From the NCBI GenBank assembly GCA_963762575.1, contig CAVXLL010000002.1:496001-560000 (forward strand): a DNA stretch of 64,000 nt, in the 5' to 3' direction. A program made the translations under genes and the position numbers. Of the stretch, positions 16,912 through 25,767 are shown one piece after another; position 1 is the first letter of the stretch, and every line of letters begins with the position of its first letter. This DNA is from AP-15 sp963762575. Lineage in GTDB: Bacteria; Pseudomonadota; Alphaproteobacteria; ATCC43930; CGMCC-115725. The notes under the pieces are model-generated. The model saw nothing but the letters and a program-made list of their open reading frames with translations. It had not been told where the DNA came from and made no database searches.

Positions 16912-17430
16912 ATGACAGATGAAGGCACGACATCCCAGATCGGGAGGCTCGGCGTAATCGCCACTGGGTTCTCGCTGACCGCGTCCGCGGTGCTGGCGCA
17001 GGCTCCAGCTCCCGCTCCCAGCCCGGCGCAACCGCAGCAGCAAAGACCGAACATTGTCATGCTGATGACGGACGACACCGGCTGGAACGATTTCGGCGCC
17101 TATTCGGGCGGAGGCGCTAGCCTTGGCCATCCGACGCCGAATGTCGATCAAATCGCCAAGGAGGGTGCCGTCTTTACGAACTGGTACGGACAGGCGAGCT
17201 GCACCGCGGGCCGCGCCTCGTTCATCACCGGGCGCCTTCCCATCCGCTCGGCGCTGTCGATCGTGGTGGCCCCGGGTGACGAGAACTACCTGCGAAAGGG
17301 GAGACGCCGACGATCGCCGAATTCTTCCAGAAGAACGGCTACACGACGTACTTTTCGGGCAAGTGGCATCTCGGCGACAAGCCCGTGGCCTACCCGATCG
17401 AGCACGGCTCCGTGAACTTATTCAATAGCC
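16912..17430 (+). pseudogene. Arylsulfatase N-terminal remnant
   Basis: It begins with a plausible export region ending in TASAVLAQAPAPAP, then the sulfatase core: RPNIVMLMTDDTGWNDFG with metal-binding Asp pair, and SCTAGRASFITGR with the Cys that is matured to formylglycine. The frame then slips near 17300. The next frame carries TPTIAEFFQKNGYTTYFSGKWHLGDK, and homology stops at about 17415 (YPIEHGSV), with some 350 or more residues missing. Unrelated sequence and a convergent AraC gene follow. The truncation cannot be explained by one sequencing error, so this is a true remnant. Confidence 0.85.
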
Positions 17431-17482
17431 TACCGTTTCACCTCTTCATTGATCAACAACGGCAGCGAATATCACAGAAAGT

Positions 17483-18478
17483 TCACACGCGCCTGGGTGG
17501 CCGGTCCAACGCGAGATGGGCCATTCCCGGGCGTAAACTCCGCAGCAAGGTGGCGGATGGCAGTTCGCCGAACAGCACGCGATAGTTGGCTGCAAAACGC
17601 CCAAAGCCGCGGAACCCGTAGCGCCGAGCGACCGCCGATATGCTCGCCGCATCGGGGTCGCCGTTGCGCAGCGCGCGATGGACCAGCTGCATCCGCCGGC
17701 GGCGCACATACTCGGTCGGGCTCATGCCGAGCTGTTCCTTGCAGCAAATGCGCAAGGCTGGCGCCGACACGCCGAGCGCCGCGCAGATTTCGGCCATCCG
17801 AAGAGACCGATCCGGCTGAGTTTCCAGCAGAGCCTCGAAGCGGATCGCGAGAGCCTGGTGTTGACGCGTGCCAGCCGCAGCCTCGATCGCCGAGCCTTTG
17901 GAGAGGCACTCGACCAGGGCCTCGATCAGTTGCTGCTCCAGCCCGTGCGCCGTTTCGGCACCGATGAACACCGGCGACCGACTTTCGACCGCGCCGATGG
18001 CAACCGAATGGAGGTGGCGCAAATGCCTCCTCATCGCCGGCCGCAGCAACAACCATCGAGCGGCCGAGGGGATAGTAAATACGGTCCCGGTCAAGGCGCG
18101 GCCATAGCGAACGAGCTCCGGGACCGGCAGCCAGATCGAGCCCCAGCGGCTGGGCCCGTCGGTTCGCGTGTGCAGGCTCTGACCGGCCCCGAGGGTCATG
18201 ATGTCGCTGGTTCGCATTGTGATCCCGCCCCAAATCGGGGGTGGTCCACTGCCGTACGGCACTAAAACCAGGATCATGTCGGCCGGCACGGCGACGAGCG
18301 CGATCCGCGGCAGGTATTCCTCGGCAGCCGACAGCCGGAGGCGATGCAAGGCGACCTGGGTCAGCCGCGCGCGAAACGCGCCGGGTCCGGTGACGAGGAG
18401 GCCGAGGCAGCCCTCCTCGCGCAACGCGGCCTCGAAATCCTCCGCTTCGCTGAATACCGAGGTAACGCTACCCGGCAT
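17483..18478 (-). CDS. AraC-family transcriptional regulator
   Basis: The 331-residue protein has an N-terminal sensor part of about 210 residues (with WGGITMRTSDIMTLGAGQ, as in the AraC-binding-like-domain group) and a C-terminal pair of helix-turn-helix units: RMAEICAALGVSAPALRICC, then ARRYGFRGFGRFAANYR and FGELPSATL. Length and layout are those of complete regulators. A GGTGAAG precedes the ATG. It is flanked by the broken sulfatase and the outer-membrane protein gene. The effector is unknown, but a link to one of these exported proteins is possible. Confidence 0.85.
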   Translation of the reverse strand: MPGSVTSVFSEAEDFEAALREEGCLGLLVTGPGAFRARLTQVALHRLRLSAAEEYLPRIALVAVPADMILVLVPYGSGPPPIWGGITMRTSDIMTLGAGQSLHTRTDGPSRWGSIWLPVPELVRYGRALTGTVFTIPSAARWLLLRPAMRRHLRHLHSVAIGAVESRSPVFIGAETAHGLEQQLIEALVECLSKGSAIEAAAGTRQHQALAIRFEALLETQPDRSLRMAEICAALGVSAPALRICCKEQLGMSPTEYVRRRRMQLVHRALRNGDPDAASISAVARRYGFRGFGRFAANYRVLFGELPSATLLRSLRPGMAHLALDRPPRRV

Positions 18479-18640
18479 CTTTCTTCACCCTGCTTGGCCT
18501 GCAGCCGGGCTCGCTGAGCTACAGGGCCGGCATGGGGATCAAGTCTGTAGGGGAAGCGGGGGCTCGGCTATCCAATTTCGGCAAAAACGGGGCCTATCGA
18601 GTTCGGAAGTCAGCGAGCCCATCGGGTAAGGCCTTGGGCG

Positions 18641-19486
18641 TCAGAACCGAAAGGTGCCGGCGAAGAGCGGCCCCCTCATATGGACGTTGAAGCCCAGATT
18701 GCCGTTGCTTGACGTATAGTCAAAGTTGAGGCTGCGATAACCCAGGTGGAGGTTGATCCACGAGTTGAGGGCGTAGTCGACTGTGCCGATCACCTGCCAG
18801 TCGGTATGCGCCCCCAGGTCGAAACCGCCGACATCGCCATAGGCGCTCAGGCCGAACCCGTTGCCGAAATCGAAGTGATATCGTCCGCCGATCAGCGGGT
18901 CGCCCCAGCCCGCTCTCCGGTCCACGCTCTGGCCGGCAAGCAGCCCGGGGTTCAGTTCCAGATTTGCTGCAAATCCCCAAGCTCGGAAGCCGGCGCCCAA
19001 ATCCGCGAACTGGGTCGGCAATTCGAGCAGGCGGTACAACACTAATGCGGTCCCCGAATTGGTCTGCAGCTCCGCCTTGCCGCCCTGGAATAGCACATTG
19101 CGGGTGGTAATGTTGGTACTGACCGGGATATGAAACACGTCGCCCAGCAGGCTGATGGGGCCGTCGTGGATCTCGGCCGACCCCATGAACGGCGCCCCGT
19201 CGAGGTGCCCCAACAGCTCAAAGGGGCCGACGCTCGAATTGACCTCGGGTATTCGCGCCAGAGGCGTCGCGGTGGTGGCATAGACGCCGCCGAGCCAAAG
19301 GTAGGGCGTGACAAAGATCTGGGGATGCCCGAGGCCGTCCAAATCTTGCGCTCCGGCGGGATGGGTTGTCGCTCCGATCACGGCCAAGCTAACGGCAAAG
19401 GCCGCCAGCGCTGCTCGGGCAAGCTTGCAGAGCCGCCGCGTTAATCCGCGGCGCGCGCCCCGCGGCGGCGGAGTATCCTCGGACAC
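18641..19486 (-). CDS. Putative outer-membrane beta-barrel protein, full-length copy
   Basis: The 281-residue protein has a signal peptide with a basic start and a hydrophobic core (AALAAFAVSLAVIGATTHPAGAQ). The mature part alternates strands (VTPYLWLGGVYATT, RYHFDFGNGFGLSAYGDVGG) and ends in a terminal Phe (GTFRF), the usual outer-membrane insertion signal. The GTG at 19486 lies after GAGGGGGAAA and was chosen; the longer frame to 19573 has no site. Its central part is nearly identical to the truncated gene at 12447-12992. Family and cargo are unknown. Confidence 0.75.
   Translation of the reverse strand: MSEDTPPPRGARRGLTRRLCKLARAALAAFAVSLAVIGATTHPAGAQDLDGLGHPQIFVTPYLWLGGVYATTATPLARIPEVNSSVGPFELLGHLDGAPFMGSAEIHDGPISLLGDVFHIPVSTNITTRNVLFQGGKAELQTNSGTALVLYRLLELPTQFADLGAGFRAWGFAANLELNPGLLAGQSVDRRAGWGDPLIGGRYHFDFGNGFGLSAYGDVGGFDLGAHTDWQVIGTVDYALNSWINLHLGYRSLNFDYTSSNGNLGFNVHMRGPLFAGTFRF
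18897..19308. repeat. Near-identical duplicated segment, copy B
   Basis: This is the partner of 12459-12870, in the same orientation about 6.4 kb away. It codes for the middle of the full-length outer-membrane protein. Confidence 0.85.
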
Positions 19487-19508
19487 GGATTTCCCCCTCT
19501 TTGCTGGT

Positions 19509-20072
19509 TCAGGAAGCGCTGCGTCGAGCCGTAGAGACGCCGGATGGCGAACTAGCCCACCCCCGATCGACAAAAAACATCCGCGGCAGCCTCCCTTCGC
19601 CGATCGCCTCGTCGAGGACGCCCCAAGCGATATAAGGAATGAGCACCAGCAGCATGATGATATAGCCGGCGAGGGTCTCGTACAGCTTGGCGCCAGTGAG
19701 TTCGCCGAGCGAGGTAGCGGCCGACTGGTGGTGGAACAGGCCGACGACGACTTCCTCGATGATGGTCAGGACGATCAGCAACACAAGGAAAGCGAACGAT
19801 TTGTGCAGCGTCGGCCAGATCAGCGGGCGGTCATTGAAGCGCTCGCCTATCGCGGCACGGCCGATCAGCATGAATTTCGCCAGCACAAGGGCTTTGACGA
19901 TAGCAATGCCCCACGGGACGAAGCTGACGCCCGCGCCGTGCAGCACCGCGGCCTTCAATAGGATCACCGCCCCAAGGGTGACGTAGAGGTAAGCGGTGAG
20001 GATCGCGAGTTCCTTGAATTCGTGCACGGCCCGTTGTCCCAGCGTCGCCTTCGCGGTTGCTTCGGTTGCCAT
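19509..20072 (-). CDS. Four-helix integral membrane protein of unknown function
   Basis: A 187-residue protein with about four transmembrane helices: LAILTAYLYVTLGAVILLKA, GIAIVKALVLAKFMLI, FAFLVLLIVLTIIEEVVVG and TLAGYIIMLLVLIPYIAWGV, then a short cytosolic or periplasmic tail. The start ATG is about 9 nt after AGGAG. I recognise no family. It is probably an inner-membrane protein, alone or with the neighbouring outer-membrane gene, whose start lies only 23 nt from its stop. Confidence 0.7.
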   Translation of the reverse strand: MATEATAKATLGQRAVHEFKELAILTAYLYVTLGAVILLKAAVLHGAGVSFVPWGIAIVKALVLAKFMLIGRAAIGERFNDRPLIWPTLHKSFAFLVLLIVLTIIEEVVVGLFHHQSAATSLGELTGAKLYETLAGYIIMLLVLIPYIAWGVLDEAIGEGRLPRMFFVDRGWASSPSGVSTARRSAS

Positions 20073-20241
20073 TGTGCTCTCCTGCCGCGTGGTGCCACGG
20101 AATTGGGTGGCCAGTGACTCCCAGACTGCCTTGCCCCGTCTGGAAACGCGAATTCAAATCCGGGCTCGCCTCATGTCTCCCTTATATTGGCTGAATGGCG
20201 GGCCCACTCGTGGGTACCCGCCCAGTGCTATCAGCCCGGCG

Positions 20242-20487
20242 CTAGTATGGTCTGCGGACGACTGCGGCCCCATTCGGCCCGGCGCATCCCGCCCGGTAGA
20301 CCCCCTTGGCGCAGGTGACCGCGGGTTTGGCGTGGTACCGTGGGGCCGGCTTGCGGACGACAGCCGCCCCATTGGGGCCGACGCATCCCGCTCGATAGAC
20401 GCCATTGGCGCAAGCGGCGGCGTGGCTCTGATGAGCGAGAGCGAGGGTGCCAAGCCCAACCGTGACGGCGAGTACAACGTATTTCAT
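20242..20487 (-). CDS. Small exported protein with two GVYRAGC repeats
   Basis: An 81-residue protein with a clear signal peptide (MKYVVLAVTVGLGTLALAHQ, cleavage near SHAAA). The mature part is two tandem units of about 18 residues, each reading CA(N/K)GVYRAGC(V/A)GPNGAAVVR, joined by a proline-rich linker. Two Cys per unit suggest a disulfide in each. Proteins with this repeat occur in other alphaproteobacteria, but I know no function. An AGGTGATTC precedes the ATG. Confidence 0.75.
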   Translation of the reverse strand: MKYVVLAVTVGLGTLALAHQSHAAACANGVYRAGCVGPNGAAVVRKPAPRYHAKPAVTCAKGVYRAGCAGPNGAAVVRRPY

Positions 20488-20645
20488 ATCGAATCACCTC
20501 GGGATCAAGGTTTGGCCGCCCAGCAGTTGCGGGAGACGGCCGTCTGGCAGCAGACGTTCAGGTTATGCAGCGATTCCAAAGGAAATTGACTGCTGGGAAA
20601 CCAGCCGCTGATTCGCCACCCCGGACGAAGCGTCATCGATTTAAC

Positions 20646-21235
20646 TCAACTGGCGTGAGAGCGCCAGCGAACCTCGCCTTCGGCCGGCTTGGGGTCAGGC
20701 GCCGGGGCCTCCAGCACGATCTCGATGCGGCGGTTTTGCGCCCGGCCGTCCGGCGTGTCGTTCGGCGCGACTGCATGCGTATCGCCGAACCCCTTGGCCG
20801 AGATGATGTTGGGGCTGACACCCTGGGAACTCGAGATACGCGACGACGTTATCGGCGCGGCGTGAAGACAGGTCGATGTTGCTGGCAATCCCCGCCCTCT
20901 GCAACGCAGGCCCGACCTGCAGGTTATCGGTATAGCCGTAAACGACGACTTTTGCGTTCCGCAGATTCTGCAGCTTGGGGACGTATTGGTTAAGCGCTTG
21001 CTTCCCGTCGGGGCTGAGCTGATAGCCGCCTTCCGGGAACAACACGTCGCCGGCGAGAACCCATTTTTGCTCCCGCTGCATCTTGGCGAGCTGGGACTGC
21101 TCAGTCGCCGACCGGGCGCGCGCCGCCCGAAGCCTCCTGTCCCTGCTTTTCGTAAGCGCTCTGGGAAACGCAAGCTCCCAACATCAGCGCGGTGAGGGAG
21201 ACAACCCGCGCAGCGGCTGCGAAATCTATTTTCAT
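20646..21235 (-). pseudogene. OmpA-family lipoprotein (copy 2), two frame breaks
   Basis: Three frames together give one OmpA-type lipoprotein of about 195 residues. Frame one holds a signal and lipobox (SLTALMLGAC, then VSQSAYEKQ). Frame two holds QREQKWVLAGDVLFPEGGYQ and VYGYTDNLQVGPAL. Frame three holds SQGVSPNIISAKGFGDTHAV and RAQNRRIEIVLE. Breaks lie near 21115 and 20833. Its domain parallels the gene at 15609-16136. Either two sequencing indels or real decay could explain this. The start ATG at 21235 is the only good one. Confidence 0.75.
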
Positions 21236-21449
21236 GGCTCTGTCTCGAATGAGTCGATTGCGACTGGGCGAAGCTTGCCCAGATCGCGAGCCTAGACCGC
21301 GGCGTTTTCCGCCCACTATGCGTGCGCGCGCCGCATCCGGGCATCTGTCCCTCGCAAGGTCCGAAAGGTGCGAATTGCCGATCGCAACCATAGATGGGCC
21401 CGCCCGCACGACTATGCAGATTTGGCAAATTCGAAAGACGACCGACGAT

Positions 21450-21590
21450 TTCTTCGGACTGTCGGTCCTCGGCTGGCCGCCGCAAAGTTGTCGAGGGCGC
21501 GCCTCCTCGAACAGCGAACGGTACGTTACCGAGAAGCGCTCGATGAAACGCGCGGTATACTGGCCGCGGCGATCGCACCAATGCGGCGAT
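21450..21590 (-). pseudogene. Short remnant of an AraC-type regulator C-terminus
   Basis: Minus-strand frames here read RFIERFSVTYRSLFEEA and then, after a frame change, PSTTLRRPAEDRQ. This is the end of the AraC-type HTH domain (compare RFAANYR, FGELPSATL in the intact gene). Nothing upstream belongs to it, because the aminotransferase gene ends at 21591. The rest of 21236-21450 shows no gene. Confidence 0.45.
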
Positions 21591-22772
21591 CTACTCGGCT
21601 GCCACCAGGTAATCCATGGCGGCGGCGACCCCGCCTCTGCCGTGCGGCACGCCGCAGAGTTCGAGCGCCATCTCAACCGCCGCGAGCGAGCCGAGGATCA
21701 TCGGCTCGTTCAGATCGCCGAGATGGCCGATGCGGAAGACGTGGCCGCGCAGCCGGTCGAGCCCGCCGCCGAGCGATACGTTGAACTTGTCGAGGCAGAG
21801 CTGGCGGACTTTGTCGGCGTCATAGCCGTCGGGAACCTGCACGGCAGTGATCGAATCGGATTGGGCCCGCGGGTCGATCGCGAAGATCTCCGGTCCGTCG
21901 TTCTGCCGCCAGACGCGCACTGCACGGCGCGTTGCCTCGGCGAGCCGGTGATGGCGGGCAAAGATGTTGTCGAGGCCCTCTTCCTCGATCATGCGCAACG
22001 CTTCTTGTAGTCCGTAGAATAGGTGCACTGGCGCGGTGCCGTTCCAATAGGCCTGCGAGGCTTCGCCGAGTAGGCGTCGCCAATCCCAATAGACCCGTGG
22101 CAGCTTGGCTTCGGCGCTGGCGGCGACGGCGCGGGTGCTGACCCCGGTGAAGGCCATCCCGGTCGGCAGCATCAGCCCCTTCTGCGAGCCGGCGACCACG
22201 ACGTCGACGCCCCATTCGTCCATGCGGAAATCCATCGACGCCAGTGACGAGATCACATCGACGAGAAACAGCGCCGGGTGTTTGGCGGCGTCGATCGCGC
22301 GCCGCAAGCCGGCGATGTCGTTGAGCACGCCGGTCGAGGTCTCGTTGTGCACCACCAGCACCGCCTTCAGCGCATGCCCGCGGTCCTCGCGCAGCCGGGT
22401 TTCGAGCTTCGCCGGGCTAACGGCGCTGCGCCAGTCGTTGGCCAACGTTTCGACTTCGAGCCCGAATGCTTCGGCGCGCATGCCCCAGTTCAGCGAGAAA
22501 TAGCCGCTTTCGACGACCAGCACCTTGTCGCCCGGCGAGAACAGATTGACCAGCGCCGCCTCCCAGGCGCCGTGTCCGGAGGCGGTGTAGGCGAGAACCG
22601 TCTGGCCGGTCTTGAACACCCGCTTCAATCCGGCAAAGCATTCTTCGGCGATCGCCTTGAACTGCGCAGCGGTGAAGTCGATCGCCCCGCGATCCATCGC
22701 CCGCAGGACGCGTTCCGGGATGTTGGTCGGCCCGGGATTTTGATAGAAATGGTACCCACGACTGACCGGCAT
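21591..22772 (-). CDS. Serine-pyruvate / alanine-glyoxylate-type aminotransferase (class V)
   Basis: The 393-residue protein belongs to PLP class V aminotransferases (AGXT/SPT group), which interconvert glyoxylate or hydroxypyruvate with amino acids. It opens with NPGPTNIPERVLRAM, and has YTASGHGAWEAALVN, VVHNETSTGVLNDI, FLVDVISSLASMDFRMDEW and the PLP-binding Lys in VAGSQKGLMLP. The C-terminal domain ends with GHLGDLNEPMILG. The ATG at 22772 has GGAGATTGAAG upstream; the frame is open to 22967 without a start signal. It is divergent from proS. Glyoxylate or serine-cycle metabolism is likely. Confidence 0.88.
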   Translation of the reverse strand: MPVSRGYHFYQNPGPTNIPERVLRAMDRGAIDFTAAQFKAIAEECFAGLKRVFKTGQTVLAYTASGHGAWEAALVNLFSPGDKVLVVESGYFSLNWGMRAEAFGLEVETLANDWRSAVSPAKLETRLREDRGHALKAVLVVHNETSTGVLNDIAGLRRAIDAAKHPALFLVDVISSLASMDFRMDEWGVDVVVAGSQKGLMLPTGMAFTGVSTRAVAASAEAKLPRVYWDWRRLLGEASQAYWNGTAPVHLFYGLQEALRMIEEEGLDNIFARHHRLAEATRRAVRVWRQNDGPEIFAIDPRAQSDSITAVQVPDGYDADKVRQLCLDKFNVSLGGGLDRLRGHVFRIGHLGDLNEPMILGSLAAVEMALELCGVPHGRGGVAAAMDYLVAAE

Positions 22773-22870
22773 CTTCAATCTCCAGTTCCTTTCCGTGCGC
22801 CGCCTCTTATACGGCGGGCGCGTCCGACCCGCGTCCTGCTCAGGGTTAGCGACTGGTATTACCAAAAGCC

Positions 22871-22899
22871 AAAGAGGCAGGCGTGACGCCTGCCTCTTT
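22871..22899. terminator. Perfect hairpin, possible bidirectional terminator
   Basis: Thirteen-base arms (AAAGAGGCAGGCG / CGCCTGCCTCTTT) enclose a TGA loop; each end carries A/T runs so it reads as a terminator in both directions. It lies oddly, between two divergent gene starts (22773-23104, otherwise without a gene). Confidence 0.5.
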
Positions 22900-23104
22900 A
22901 TCGATAGTCGGTTCCTCCCTAAACTCGGGCCGGCATCCCTGCCTGCACGAAAATTGATCATACTCATGCGGGTGGGCCGCCGTCACGCGAATTTTAAGGA
23001 AATTTGTGGGGAGACCGCCGCTTCCGCGAACCGGCCGGCGGGTCGATGGACACGCCCCGTTCTCTTGCCTAGAGTGCGCCGCCCGTTGGCCGGGGTGAGG
23101 TTTG

Positions 23105-24442
23105 ATGCGTCTTTCCGAATATTTCCTGCCGCTGCTTCGTGAGAACCCGAGCGAGGCGCAGATCGTCTCGCACCGGCTGATGCTGCGCGCCGGAATGATC
23201 CGCCAGTCGAGCGCCGGCATCTATTCCTGGCTGCCGCTCGGCCTGCGCGTCCTCAAAAAGGTCGAGCAGATCGTGCGCGAGGAGCAGGACCGCGCCGGGG
23301 CGCAGGAGATCCTGATGCCGACGATGCAGCCGGCCGAGCTGTGGCGCGAGAGCGGGCGCTACGACGATTACGGCAAGGAGATGCTGCGCATCCGCGACCG
23401 GCACGAGCGCGAGATGCTGTACGGGCCGACCAACGAGGAGCAGGTCACCGAGATCGTCCGCGCCGCGATCAAGAGCTATCGCGACCTGCCGAAGATCCTC
23501 TATCACATCCAGTGGAAATTCCGCGACGAGGTGCGGCCGCGCTTCGGCGTGATGCGCGGGCGCGAATTCCTGATGAAGGACGCCTACAGCTTCGACCTCG
23601 ACTTCGCCGGAGCGCGGCATTCCTACAACAAGATGTTCGTCGCCTATCTACGCACCTTCGCGCGGATGGGGCTGAAGGCCATCCCGATGCGCGCCGACAC
23701 CGGGCCGATCGGCGGCGATCTCAGCCACGAATTCCACATCCTCGCCGATACCGGCGAAAGCGCCGTTCATGTCCATGCGGATTTCATCGACACGGATTGG
23801 CAGGAGTTCGACAGCGTCGGCTGGGAAGCGTCTGCTCTGCAACAAGTCGTCGACCACTACACCGGCATCTATGCCGCGACCGACGAAATGCACGATCCGG
23901 CGATGCCGCCGCGCAGTACCGGCGACAAGATCGTGAGCAGCGCGCGGCATCGAGGTCGGCCAGATCTTCTATTTCGGCGCCAAGTATTCGAGGCCGATGG
24001 GCGCCGTGGTCACTGGCCCGACGGCGAGGCGGTCGCGCTCGAGATGGGCTCCTACGGCATCGGCGTGTCGCGCCTCGTCGGCGCGCTGATCGAGGCGAAC
24101 CACGACGATGCCGGGATCATCTGGCCGCCGAGCGTCGCGCCGTTCCGCGTCGGCCTGATCAATCTGCGTCCGGCCGACAAGCGCTGCCGCGAGGCCGCCG
24201 ACGAGCTTTACGGCAAATTGCTCGCCGCCGGGGTCGAGGTGCTCTACGACGACCGCGACGAATCCCCGGGCGCGAAATTCGCGACGATGGATCTGATCGG
24301 CCTGCCGGGGCAACTCGTCATCGGCCCGCGCGGCCTTGCCGCCGGCACGGTCGAGATCAAAGATCGCCGCTCGGGCGAACGGCGCGACGTCTCGACCGAA
24401 GCGGCCCTTAATCAGCTGAGTGCCCCTCACCCCCCTCCCTAA
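23105..24442 (+). CDS. proS: Prolyl-tRNA synthetase, short bacterial form (compensating frame shifts)
   Basis: It charges tRNA-Pro; class IIa synthetase. Motif 1 region is MLRAGMIRQSSAGIYSWLP, motif 2 is FRDEVRPRFGVMRGREF and motif 3 is MGSYGIGVSRLVGALIEA, followed by the anticodon-binding domain (LLAAGVEVLYDDRDESPGAK). At 446 residues it lacks the large editing insertion, as in alphaproteobacteria. Between about 23945 and 24020 the frame is wrong: the expected RGIEVGQIFYFGAKYS and GAVVTGP blocks are read in the neighbouring frame, so two compensating indels are present. As the gene is essential, this looks like sequencing error. Its last codons run into a palindromic element. It heads the lolC-lolD group. 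Confidence 0.92.
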   Translation: MRLSEYFLPLLRENPSEAQIVSHRLMLRAGMIRQSSAGIYSWLPLGLRVLKKVEQIVREEQDRAGAQEILMPTMQPAELWRESGRYDDYGKEMLRIRDRHEREMLYGPTNEEQVTEIVRAAIKSYRDLPKILYHIQWKFRDEVRPRFGVMRGREFLMKDAYSFDLDFAGARHSYNKMFVAYLRTFARMGLKAIPMRADTGPIGGDLSHEFHILADTGESAVHVHADFIDTDWQEFDSVGWEASALQQVVDHYTGIYAATDEMHDPAMPPRSTGDKIVSSARHRGRPDLLFRRQVFEADGRRGHWPDGEAVALEMGSYGIGVSRLVGALIEANHDDAGIIWPPSVAPFRVGLINLRPADKRCREAADELYGKLLAAGVEVLYDDRDESPGAKFATMDLIGLPGQLVIGPRGLAAGTVEIKDRRSGERRDVSTEAALNQLSAPHPPP

Positions 24443-24469
24443 CCTCCCCGGCCTGCGGGGGAGGTTAGG
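24438..24469. repeat. Intra-operon palindrome between proS and lolC
   Basis: Twelve-base arms CCTAACCTCCCC / GGGGAGGTTAGG around a short loop overlap the proS stop. It is similar in style to the other GC-rich intergenic palindromes of the window. Confidence 0.6.
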
Positions 24470-24515
24470 GTGGAGGCAAGCGGAGCGAAGAAGGGGTTCG
24501 CCTAGTGGAGGTCCG

Positions 24516-25760
24516 GTGATCTTCGGCGCGTTCGAGCGGATGGTGGCGTTCCGCTATTTGCGGGCGCGGCGGCAGGAAGGGTTCGTTTCGGTCATCGCGA
24601 TCTTTTCGCTGCTCGGCATCGCGCTCGGCGTCGCGACCCTGATCATCGTCATGTCGGTGATGAACGGGTTTCGCGCCGAGCTGCTCGCCCGCATCCTCGG
24701 GCTCAACGGCCATCTCGGGGTTTACGCGCGAGCGGCGGGCTCCCCGATTTCGATACGGCCGCGCAAAAGGTCCGCGAGATACCTGGGGTCGTCACGGGTC
24801 ACCCCGATCGTCGAGGGTCAGGTCATGGCGACCTCGCAGGCCGGTGCGGCGGGCGCGCTGGTGCGCGGCATCCGGCCTGACGATTTGCGCTCATGCCGCT
24901 GCTGGCGGACCACATCATCCAGGGCTCGCTCGCCGATTTCAGCGACGATGGCGTCGCGGTCGGCGACCGACTGGCGCGGCGGCTCGGGGTCGCCGTCGGC
25001 GGCCCGATCACCTTGCTCTCGCCGGAAGGGCACCGCCACCGCTTTCGGCACGATGCCGCGGATCAAGACCTACCATGTCGTCGCGCTGTTCAATGTCGGC
25101 ATGTACGAATACGACAACAGCTTCATCTACATGCCGCTCGACGCGGCGCAGCTGTTCTTCCGCCTGCCCGACGCGGTCTCCAGCCTCGAAGTCTTCGTCG
25201 CCGACCCCGACCGGGTGCGCGAGCAGCGCCGGCTGATCGCCGCGGCACTCGCCGGCCGGGTGCGCATCGTCGACTGGCAGCAGGCCAATTCGAGCTTCTT
25301 CAACGCGGTCGAGATCGAGCGCAACGTCATGTTCCTGATCCTGACACTGATCATCGTCGTCGCCGCGTTCAACATCATCTCCAGCATGATCATGATGGTG
25401 AAGGACAAGGGGCGCGACATCGCGATCCTGCGCACGATGGGCGCCTCGCGCGGCATGATCCTGCGCATCTTCATGCTGAGCGGCGCCAGCATCGGCGTCA
25501 TCGGCACCGTCGCCGGCTTTATCCTCGGCGTCGTCTTCACCGACAACATCGAAGCGATCCGCCAATTCATCCAAAGGATCATCGGCACCGATCTGTTTTC
25601 CGCCGAGATCTATTTCTTCACCCGCATTCCGGCGCGCATCGACACCGGCGAGGTCGCCGCCGTCGTGATCATGGCGCTCGCCCTCTCGTTTCTCGCGACG
25701 CTCTACCCGTCCTGGCGCGCGGCGCGGCTCGATCCGGTCGAAGCTCTGCGCTACGAGTGA
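24516..25760 (+). CDS. lolC: Lipoprotein-releasing ABC transporter permease LolC/LolE (several frame shifts)
   Basis: It extracts outer-membrane lipoproteins from the inner membrane together with LolD. The N-terminal helix is FSLLGIALGVATLIIVMSVM (MacB/FtsX-type fold), a periplasmic domain follows, and three C-terminal helices include LILTLIIVVAAFNIISSMIM, with the coupling segment DIAILRTMGASRG. The frame is displaced at about 24735-24797 (expected GGLPDFDTAAQKVREIPGVV in the other frame) and at about 24890-25035 (expected MPLLADHIIQGSLADFSDDG). These are two compensating pairs, most likely sequencing errors. The GTG at 24516 lies 5 nt after GGAGG. Confidence 0.88.
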   Translation: MIFGAFERMVAFRYLRARRQEGFVSVIAIFSLLGIALGVATLIIVMSVMNGFRAELLARILGLNGHLGVYARAAGSPISIRPRKRSARYLGSSRVTPIVEGQVMATSQAGAAGALVRGIRPDDLRSCRCWRTTSSRARSPISATMASRSATDWRGGSGSPSAARSPCSRRKGTATAFGTMPRIKTYHVVALFNVGMYEYDNSFIYMPLDAAQLFFRLPDAVSSLEVFVADPDRVREQRRLIAAALAGRVRIVDWQQANSSFFNAVEIERNVMFLILTLIIVVAAFNIISSMIMMVKDKGRDIAILRTMGASRGMILRIFMLSGASIGVIGTVAGFILGVVFTDNIEAIRQFIQRIIGTDLFSAEIYFFTRIPARIDTGEVAAVVIMALALSFLATLYPSWRAARLDPVEALRYE

Positions 25761-25767
25761 TTCTGCA

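Noticed and set aside
23940..24025. A novel 25-residue insertion in ProRS
   Set aside because: The odd stretch is explained by two compensating frame shifts; the neighbouring frame encodes the expected ProRS residues.
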